Of a stretch of DNA of 5,254 nt, positions 1 through 4,325 are shown piece after piece; the stretch's first letter is position 1, and each line of letters opens with the position of its first letter. The notes under the pieces were generated by a model. That model saw only the letters and a program-made list of their open reading frames with translations. It was not told the DNA's origin and searched no databases. The stretch is from Candidatus Bipolaricaulota bacterium. Its GTDB lineage: Bacteria > Bipolaricaulota > Bipolaricaulia > M55B111. The stretch is from positions 1-5,254 of the forward strand of contig JAGXLP010000088.1 of NCBI GenBank assembly GCA_018334615.1, written 5' to 3'. The position numbers and the translations under genes were made by a program.

Positions 1-202
1 CGTTCAAATGTAACCCCAGGTAAGAGTTGGAGTTCATCTTCAGAAAATCTCCCTCTTCGCCCTCGATATGGTACCGCGGTGCATTACCGTCAGGAGAACT
101 TTCAACTCCCTCGATTACCAGCTCTTCCCCTTTTAGTGTCTCTTTTTCTTTAAGCTGGCCCAACTTTCCCTCTAGCGTGTCTTTCATCTTTTTAAGCGGC
201 AT
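1..202 (-). CDS. kbl: 2-amino-3-ketobutyrate CoA ligase (glycine C-acetyltransferase), N-terminal part only
   Basis: Only the first 67 residues are visible; the gene runs off the left edge. The fragment begins with a charged helix (MPLKKMKDTLEGKL...) and ends with MNSNSYLGL at residues 56-64. That is the N-terminal signature of the alpha-oxoamine synthase family (Kbl, BioF, HemA, serine palmitoyltransferase), which are PLP enzymes condensing an amino acid with an acyl-CoA. Kbl cleaves 2-amino-3-oxobutanoate with CoA to glycine and acetyl-CoA in the cytoplasm. The choice of Kbl over BioF rests mainly on the divergent neighbour, threonine dehydrogenase, which makes its substrate. The ATG at 200-202 is preferred because GAGGTG lies six bases upstream. 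An in-frame ATG at 242-244 would add 14 residues, but it has no Shine-Dalgarno and overlaps the predicted -10 box. The PLP lysine and the rest of the catalytic domain lie outside the window. Confidence 0.78.
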   Translation of the reverse strand, partial: MPLKKMKDTLEGKLGQLKEKETLKGEELVIEGVESSPDGNAPRYHIEGEEGDFLKMNSNSYLGLHLN

Positions 203-208
203 TAGCTT

Positions 209-214
209 CACCTC
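209..214 (-). promoter_or_regulatory. Ribosome binding site deciding the kbl start
   Basis: GAGGTG on the minus strand lies six bases before the ATG at 200-202. It is a good match to the anti-Shine-Dalgarno sequence. It decides between this start and the in-frame ATG at 242-244, which has only CTCCCTTCGTT in front of it. Confidence 0.65.
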
Positions 215-228
215 AAATGTGTTTGTGT

Positions 229-239
229 CTTTAACTTTA
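229..239 (-). repeat. 11-bp direct repeat, copy upstream of kbl
   Basis: The minus strand reads TAAAGTTAAAG, two overlapping AAAGTT-like units, ending 26 bases before the kbl ATG at 202 and just after the predicted -10 box. The identical 11-mer is at 3750-3760 before the deacetylase-family gene. Confidence 0.35.
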
Positions 240-268
240 AGCATAACGAAGGGAGTTATAGGGGTCAA
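240..268 (-). promoter_or_regulatory. Sigma70-type promoter for kbl
   Basis: On the minus strand TTGACC (263-268, five of six bases of the -35 consensus) is followed after exactly 17 bp by TATGCT (240-245, four of six bases of the -10 consensus). Transcription would start near 233 and leave a leader of about 30 nt containing the GAGGTG ribosome binding site. A second possibility is TATAAC (255-260), a better -10 box, preceded 15 bp upstream by TTGGCG (276-281). I cannot choose firmly between them. Either arrangement fits translation from 202. Confidence 0.45.
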
Positions 269-310
269 ATTGTACCGCCAATACTGAAAAACAGGAATCA
301 ATACAAAAAG

Positions 311-339
311 TTGCCCAGGAGCTTCCTCAGCTCTATAAT
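311..339 (+). promoter_or_regulatory. Sigma70-type promoter for tdh
   Basis: TTGCCC (311-316, four of six bases of the -35 consensus) is followed after exactly 17 bp by a perfect TATAAT (334-339). Transcription would start near 346, giving a leader of about 22 nt that contains GGAGGT just before the tdh start. The spacer contains the inverted repeat GAGCT-TCCTC-AGCTC (319-333), which could be an operator between the two boxes. This is the clearest promoter in the window and argues for a bacterial host. Confidence 0.65.
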
Positions 340-356
340 TTACCAAAAACATCCCT

Positions 357-362
357 GGAGGT
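357..362 (+). promoter_or_regulatory. Ribosome binding site deciding the tdh start
   Basis: GGAGGT lies five bases before the ATG at 368-370. It picks this start over the in-frame ATG at 311, which overlaps the -35 box and has no ribosome binding site. It also favours 368 over the in-frame ATG at 380, which lies 17 bases downstream of the motif. Confidence 0.75.
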
Positions 363-367
363 ACCAA

Positions 368-1339
368 ATGGGACAAGAAATGAACAATATCTTAGTTATT
401 GGTTCTACCGGCCAAATAGGCTCGGAGTTAACGCCTGCCCTCAGAGAAAATTACGGAGCTGAGTCAGTAGTTGGTACCTACTGGTCAACCGAACCAACGG
501 GCGATCTAACGAACGGGCCAATGGAAAAATTGGATGTAACCGATCGAGAATCCATAGCAGAAGTGATAGAAAAACATGACATTGATTCCGTATTCAATCT
601 TGCGGCAATCCTTTCGGCAAAGGGAGAAGAAAATCCCCAAATGGCATTTAAAATTAACGTTGTTGGGTTCTTCCATTTACTTGAGCTGGGACTTGAATAT
701 GAACTTAACCGCATCGTAAACCCAAGCTCCATAGGCGTCTTCGGACCCGAGGTCCCAAGCCAGCAAGCGCCAAATGAAACCGTGCTTCGCCCCACTTCGA
801 TGTACGGTGTAACCAAAGTAACCGACGAGCTACTGGGGAACTATTACTACCACAGGTTTGGCCTTGACGTCAGAGGGCTGAGGCTCCCGGGAATAGTCAG
901 CTCAAAAACGCTTCCTGGAGGAGGAACGACGGATTACGCAGTGGAGGTATTTTACGAAGCAATCCGGGAAGGCCATTATACGTTCTTCGTAAGGGAAGAC
1001 ACAGCTCTACCTCTGATGTACATGCCGGACTGTGTCAAGGCACTCATTGATCTTGCTGAAGCGGAACTTGACAATTTAGAGCATCATTGCGATTTCAACG
1101 TATCCTCCATGAGCTTTTCCGCCGGCGAACTGGCTCACAAAATAGAAGAACATATCCCGGGATTCACCTACGCTTTTGAACCCGATGAGCGGCAGAAAAT
1201 CGCGGACTCCTGGCCGGATTCGATGGACGATACTCCCGCCCGGGAGGAGTGGGGCTGGGAGCCGGACTACGGGCTCGACGCGATGGTAGAAGATATGATA
1301 GAAAAACTGGAAGTGAAGCTAGGGCAGGATGCTACCTAA
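368..1339 (+). CDS. tdh: NAD-dependent L-threonine 3-dehydrogenase, short-chain (epimerase-like) type
   Basis: This 323-residue cytoplasmic enzyme should oxidise L-threonine with NAD+ to 2-amino-3-oxobutanoate, the substrate of the divergent kbl product. It belongs to the extended short-chain dehydrogenase/NAD-epimerase superfamily and is not the zinc-dependent medium-chain Tdh of E. coli. Visible features in order are the Rossmann loop GSTGQIG at 12-18, NLAA at 77-80, the catalytic serine region NPSSIGVFGP at 118-127, and the catalytic pair Tyr146/Lys150 in MYGVTK. After these come RLPGI (172-176), the diagnostic LPGGGTTDYAVE (182-193), LMYMPD (216-221), and DSWPDSMDD followed by EWGW near the C-terminus (280-297). 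LPGGGTTDYAVE and DSWPDS are typical of the Tdh subgroup and separate it from UDP-glucose epimerases. The length matches the family and no key residue is missing. The start at 368 is set by GGAGGT; a longer reading from 311 would begin inside the promoter. The stop overlaps the next gene by 11 nt. Confidence 0.93.
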   Translation: MGQEMNNILVIGSTGQIGSELTPALRENYGAESVVGTYWSTEPTGDLTNGPMEKLDVTDRESIAEVIEKHDIDSVFNLAAILSAKGEENPQMAFKINVVGFFHLLELGLEYELNRIVNPSSIGVFGPEVPSQQAPNETVLRPTSMYGVTKVTDELLGNYYYHRFGLDVRGLRLPGIVSSKTLPGGGTTDYAVEVFYEAIREGHYTFFVREDTALPLMYMPDCVKALIDLAEAELDNLEHHCDFNVSSMSFSAGELAHKIEEHIPGFTYAFEPDERQKIADSWPDSMDDTPAREEWGWEPDYGLDAMVEDMIEKLEVKLGQDAT

Positions 1340-2009
1340 AAGATTTCCCGAAGGGGAGAACGGTCTTAGATTATCCCACACGCGCAACGAAGAGATTGCC
1401 AATAGCGTATCCCATGGGCTGGGAACGGCGCTGAGTGTGGTCGGTTTAATTTTGATGATCCTGAGAACCTTACCCCTTCAGGATAACTTAAGAATAGCCA
1501 GCGTAATCATATTCGGGTTTACTTTAATCCTTGCTCACCTTTCATCCACGTTATACCATAGTTTTTCCGACGAAAGAATCAAAAGGATACTTCAATTTGT
1601 AGATCACGGATCTATCTACCTCCTCGTAGCAGGAACCTTCACCCCTTTACTTTTGATCACCCTGAGAACCGTAACGGGGTGGGTAATGTTTTCTCTTGTC
1701 TGGAGCTTTGCCTTCGGGGGAATTATTTTTAAAACCTTCTACATCAACAGATATCCTAAGTTCGAGGCAAGTACCTACGTCATCATGGGTTCCCTTTCGA
1801 TGTTTATCATGAACCAACTATACGTTGGATTACCGCTTATGGGGTTTATATGGGTGCTTCTGGGAAGTGCAATCTACCTTCTGGGGTTGATTTTTCTGGG
1901 ATGGCACAAACTTCCTTATAACCACATGATCTGGCACCTATTTGTAATGGGGGGAAGCGTCAGTCACTTCTACGCAATCTATTTCTATGTTCTCCCCGGG
2001 GGAAATTAA
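1329..2009 (+). CDS. Hemolysin III/PAQR-family integral membrane protein
   Basis: This 226-residue protein has a short cytosolic N-terminus and about seven hydrophobic helices, near residues 29-46, 55-75, 95-112, 116-134, 148-166, 170-190 and 203-222. Hemolysin III family marks are SHGLGTAL (28-35), the TM2 Ser/His motif SSTLYH (72-77), VDHGSIYLLVAGTFTP (91-106), and the C-terminal NHMIWHLFVMGGSVSHF (198-214). His77, Asp92, His199, His203 and His213 are the likely metal-site residues, by analogy with the zinc site of adiponectin-receptor-like proteins. Length is normal for bacterial members. Despite the name, most members have no proven haemolytic role, and hydrolase or membrane-homeostasis functions are suspected. 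Its ATG overlaps the tdh stop by 11 nt, with AGGG four bases upstream, so it is probably translated from the tdh message. No functional link to threonine breakdown is evident. Confidence 0.9.
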   Translation: MLPKRFPEGENGLRLSHTRNEEIANSVSHGLGTALSVVGLILMILRTLPLQDNLRIASVIIFGFTLILAHLSSTLYHSFSDERIKRILQFVDHGSIYLLVAGTFTPLLLITLRTVTGWVMFSLVWSFAFGGIIFKTFYINRYPKFEASTYVIMGSLSMFIMNQLYVGLPLMGFIWVLLGSAIYLLGLIFLGWHKLPYNHMIWHLFVMGGSVSHFYAIYFYVLPGGN

Positions 2010-2021
2010 GTCTTCCGGGGA
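1993..2021. terminator. Possible bidirectional hairpin between convergent genes
   Basis: An 11-bp stem pairs 1993-2003 with 2011-2021 (outer part TCCCCGG with CCGGGGA, inner part with two G-U pairs on the plus-strand RNA). The 7-nt loop AATTAAG contains the stop codon of the hemolysin III gene. It spans most of the 18-bp gap between the convergent genes and could stop transcription from both sides. There is no T-tract after the stem on either strand, so it is not a textbook intrinsic terminator. Confidence 0.45.
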
Positions 2022-2027
2022 TCCCGA

Positions 2028-2885
2028 TCAGTACTCTCGATAAATCTTTCCGGGCGGAATCAATTCCACTTCAAACGGGGGGTTCATTTCCTCTATTGCT
2101 TCTTTCTTGAACTCCGCCAGTCTGTTCTTATACCTCGAGGAAATATGGAGTCCCAGGAATTTCTTCTCCACGCCAGCTTCCATTCCAACCTCTATTGCTT
2201 CCTTCAAAGTGGCGTGTTTGTACATCTTTCTATCCTCTTCCGCCAGAAAAGTACAGTCGTGGCACAAAACCTCCGTCCCGGAGATCTTATTCGGGTCCAA
2301 TGGGACGGAATCTCCACCGTAAGTGAATATTTTCTGTCGATAATTCTCAACCAGCTCGTCTCTCCCTCTTTTTTTGACGATATTTTCAATTTCTCCCTGA
2401 GATAGGTCGCTATAATCGCTTTTTAATCGCTGGCGAACCTCTATAACGTTATATCCGAGAGAGATTTCATTCCGGGAATGTTCCGTGGAAAAAGCCTGTA
2501 CATGGCGGGGATTCCTGGCGCCATTTTCTCCGTGCACCCTTACCTGGTCCCCTTCTTCCATAGGTACCCACTCCAGGGGGTAGGATATATTACCATTAGT
2601 CCGGCTCAGGTAGTTCATAAGTTCGGAAATATGAAAGTTATTTCTCGGATAGAAAACAGTTAGCGGTTTCTTCTTATCTCCCATGGCGTTATTCCTTATG
2701 TTTATCAAGCTTATAAGTCCCGCGATGTGATCCGTGTGGCCGTGGGAGAGAAAGACTCTCTCGATCGCGAAAGACTTATTGCCCATAATACTGCTTACAC
2801 TTTCCCCGGCGTCAAATAGTAGTCGGTCGGGGCTGTAGTAAAGCCAACTGGAGTAAAGAGCCTTTGAATAGGAAAGTATCTTCAT
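2028..2885 (-). CDS. RNase Z-like metallo-beta-lactamase-fold hydrolase
   Basis: This is a 285-residue soluble protein of the metallo-beta-lactamase fold. The metal-binding motifs are in RNase Z order: SHGHTDH (47-53, ligands His48, His50, Asp52, His53), His136 in STEH, Asp192 in YGGDS, and His247 in HISSRY (247-252). HISSRY resembles the C-terminal HxSSRY motif of tRNase Z, and LCHDCTF (207-213) matches the family's HEATF-like segment. This points to a two-zinc phosphodiesterase acting on RNA or a related ester. The stretch 150-186, where tRNase Z normally has its glycine/proline-rich tRNA-gripping arm, is instead a charged helical segment without an evident GxP motif. Activity on tRNA 3' ends is therefore uncertain. 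The ATG is preceded by GGAAGGGG nine bases upstream. The gene starts 17 nt after the deacetylase-family stop and is almost certainly cotranscribed with it. It ends 18 bp from the convergent hemolysin III gene. Confidence 0.82.
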   Translation of the reverse strand: MKILSYSKALYSSWLYYSPDRLLFDAGESVSSIMGNKSFAIERVFLSHGHTDHIAGLISLINIRNNAMGDKKKPLTVFYPRNNFHISELMNYLSRTNGNISYPLEWVPMEEGDQVRVHGENGARNPRHVQAFSTEHSRNEISLGYNVIEVRQRLKSDYSDLSQGEIENIVKKRGRDELVENYRQKIFTYGGDSVPLDPNKISGTEVLCHDCTFLAEEDRKMYKHATLKEAIEVGMEAGVEKKFLGLHISSRYKNRLAEFKKEAIEEMNPPFEVELIPPGKIYREY

Positions 2886-2902
2886 TGAGAGTTTCCCCTT
2901 CC

Positions 2903-3724
2903 TTACCCGTTGAATCCAGTCAGGAAGGCATTGATATTTTTTCCAAGATCCTTTCCAACGTACCCACCTTCTAAAACTGCAAAGGCAGGGAGGTCCAAAT
3001 TATTTAGCAATTTTCCTATTTCTTCGAACGCTAAAGTAGATAGTCCGACCGAGGCCAGCGGATCTCTTTTGTGTCCGTCAAATCCTGCCGAAAGTGCGAG
3101 TTGCTCAAACCCTTTGTTCTCGAGCCCGTCGAGAGCTTCCGTCAGAATTTCAAGATACTTCGTATCTCCGATCGTTGCCGGGACCGGGTGGTTTATAGCG
3201 TTTTTTACTGACTTCTGGCCCGTGCCGGGAAAACCTGGCGAGCGGTGCAACGACAAATAAACTACCTGTTCATCACCAAGAAAAATGTCCTGGGTTCCGT
3301 TCCCGTGGTGGGCATCAAAATCTACAATCAAAGTCTTCAAATTCGACTTCCGGACGGCAATAGCCAGGTTATTGAAGTAGCAAAAACCCCCTAGATAATC
3401 TTTTCCGGCGTGATGGCCAGGCGGACGCATTAGAGAGATGTTGCCGGTTTTTTGAGCTTTTAGCGCTCCCCCCGCCGAAAGCGTTGCGTAAAAAAATAAA
3501 TCATCGTACTTCGGACAATCCGGGTTGGAGAAATTACCCTCGCGAACCCTTTTGATGAAATTTTTATCGTGCACCAGTCGTAAGTCATCTACCGTTGCCT
3601 GGTCCGGAGGCAAGGTTTTGTACTTATTTCTTAAGATACTGTATGCTGTCTTTACTCTATCAGGGCTTTCTGGATGCCCCGCCGACCGATACTGTAATGC
3701 CTCTTCCGAAAATACGAGGTCCAT
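2903..3724 (-). CDS. Histone deacetylase/acetylpolyamine amidohydrolase-family protein
   Basis: This 273-residue zinc hydrolase has the arginase/deacetylase fold. Family motifs in order are HPESPDR (17-23), RPPGHHAG (100-107, His104/His105 charge-relay pair), GFCYFNN (113-119), DFDAHHGNGTQ (135-145, zinc ligands Asp137 and His139), SAGFDGH (212-218, zinc ligand Asp216) and LEGGY (251-255, transition-state Tyr255). All catalytic residues are present, so it should remove acyl groups from an amine. Possible substrates are acetyl-lysine, acetylpolyamines, or a compound as in the AcuC group. The sequence does not settle which. It is shorter than typical AcuC proteins and appears to be a minimal catalytic domain. 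AAAGGAGA sits just before the ATG. It follows iscU by 69 nt and precedes the metallo-beta-lactamase gene by 17 nt. It may be read from the iscS-iscU message or from a weak promoter in the 69-nt gap. Confidence 0.9.
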   Translation of the reverse strand: MDLVFSEEALQYRSAGHPESPDRVKTAYSILRNKYKTLPPDQATVDDLRLVHDKNFIKRVREGNFSNPDCPKYDDLFFYATLSAGGALKAQKTGNISLMRPPGHHAGKDYLGGFCYFNNLAIAVRKSNLKTLIVDFDAHHGNGTQDIFLGDEQVVYLSLHRSPGFPGTGQKSVKNAINHPVPATIGDTKYLEILTEALDGLENKGFEQLALSAGFDGHKRDPLASVGLSTLAFEEIGKLLNNLDLPAFAVLEGGYVGKDLGKNINAFLTGFNG

Positions 3725-3749
3725 CGTTCTCCTTTACTATTTAAAATAA

Positions 3750-3760
3750 CTTTAACTTTA
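3750..3760 (-). repeat. 11-bp direct repeat, copy upstream of the deacetylase-family gene
   Basis: The minus strand reads TAAAGTTAAAG, ending 25 bases before the ATG at 3724. The sequence, orientation and distance to the start are nearly the same as in the copy before kbl. It lies in the 69-bp gap after iscU, which is AT-rich next to the start codon. No convincing terminator was seen in that gap. Confidence 0.35.
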
Positions 3761-3793
3761 TCCTAATGCCAGTTACTGCTTTTGCCGGGTAGA

Positions 3794-4294
3794 TTAACTT
3801 GAACTATGCATTTCCTCTTCCATCTCGACGTACTCTCCGTACTCTTCCTGGACTTCTTCCATATGTTTTTCTATTTGCTGGTGTCTTTTTTTCAGTTCTT
3901 CCGGAACTTCATCGTAGTTCGAACTCAAATAATCATAAATTGCCTCAATTAATCCATCGGAGGCTAGGTTGGAACAATGCATCTTTACCGGTGGAAGTCC
4001 ATCCAGCTCTTCCGCTACTTCTTCATTCGATATTTCGATGGCTTCCTCAATCGTCTTTCCCCGTGCCAGATCAGTTATCATCGATGAAGTCGCGATGGCT
4101 GCCGTACACCCGAAGGTTTCCCAAGAGATATCCTCGATTATCTCGTCCCCGTCTTCGTTCTCTCCCACCCTGATGTATAGCCACATAACGTCCCCACACA
4201 GAGCATTGCCCACTTTGCCTATTCCGTCCGGATTCTCCATTTTTCGCTGATTATGAGGATTATTGAAATGTTCCTTTACTTTTTCCGAATACAT
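3794..4294 (-). CDS. iscU: IscU/NifU-type iron-sulfur cluster scaffold protein with acidic C-terminal tail
   Basis: This 166-residue cytoplasmic scaffold receives sulfur from the adjacent cysteine desulfurase and assembles Fe-S clusters. The opening MYSEKVKEHFNNPHN is typical. The ligand set is complete: Cys33 and Asp35 in LCGD, Cys63 in FGCTAAIATSS, and His106-Cys107 in LPPVKMHC. LPPVK (100-104) is the sequence recognised by the HscA chaperone in Isc systems, although no hscA is visible here. The scaffold domain ends near residue 127. After it comes a strongly charged, probably helical tail (about 128-166) rich in Glu, which plain IscU proteins lack. It does not look like the Cys-rich ferredoxin-like or Nfu domains of longer NifU proteins. 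The ATG at 4294 is chosen because GAGGTGG lies five bases upstream; an in-frame GTG at 4303 would fall inside that motif. The gene begins 31 nt after the iscS stop, so the two form one operon. Confidence 0.92.
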   Translation of the reverse strand: MYSEKVKEHFNNPHNQRKMENPDGIGKVGNALCGDVMWLYIRVGENEDGDEIIEDISWETFGCTAAIATSSMITDLARGKTIEEAIEISNEEVAEELDGLPPVKMHCSNLASDGLIEAIYDYLSSNYDEVPEELKKRHQQIEKHMEEVQEEYGEYVEMEEEMHSSS

Positions 4295-4299
4295 TATTA

Positions 4300-4306
4300 C
4301 CACCTC
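4300..4306 (-). promoter_or_regulatory. Ribosome binding site deciding the iscU start
   Basis: GAGGTGG on the minus strand lies five bases before the ATG at 4292-4294. This rules against the in-frame GTG at 4301-4303, which is part of the motif itself. Confidence 0.65.
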
Positions 4307-4325
4307 TTAATTGGTTGGTAGAACG

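Noticed and set aside
27..287. Plus-strand open frame of 86 residues at the left edge
   Set aside because: It is Ser/Pro-rich with no family resemblance and lies antisense to the kbl N-terminus, whose MNSNSYLGL motif and ribosome binding site make the minus strand the real coding strand.
311..367. N-terminal extension of tdh from the ATG at 311
   Set aside because: It would start inside the -35 box and cross the TATAAT box. The added residues do not resemble Tdh, and GGAGGT points to the ATG at 368.
478..816. 112-residue minus-strand frame inside tdh
   Set aside because: It has no ribosome binding site or domain and is fully antisense to strongly conserved Tdh motifs.
1249..1434. 61-residue plus-strand frame across the tdh/hemolysin III junction
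   Set aside because: It is Arg/Gly-rich out-of-frame reading of two well-supported genes.
2107..2405. Overlapping plus-strand frames opposite the RNase Z-like gene
   Set aside because: They have composition typical of antisense shadows and no recognisable motifs. The minus strand encodes the intact metal-binding protein.
3743..3772. Possible promoter for the deacetylase-family gene (CTGGCA, 18 bp, TATTTT on the minus strand)
   Set aside because: Both boxes match only four of six bases, and the implied start would fall at or inside the ribosome binding site. The AT-rich gap offers several equally weak choices.
3799..4250. Plus-strand frames of 93 and 124 residues opposite iscU
   Set aside because: They are Ser/Pro/Leu-rich shadows of the acidic iscU reading frame, with no ribosome binding site.
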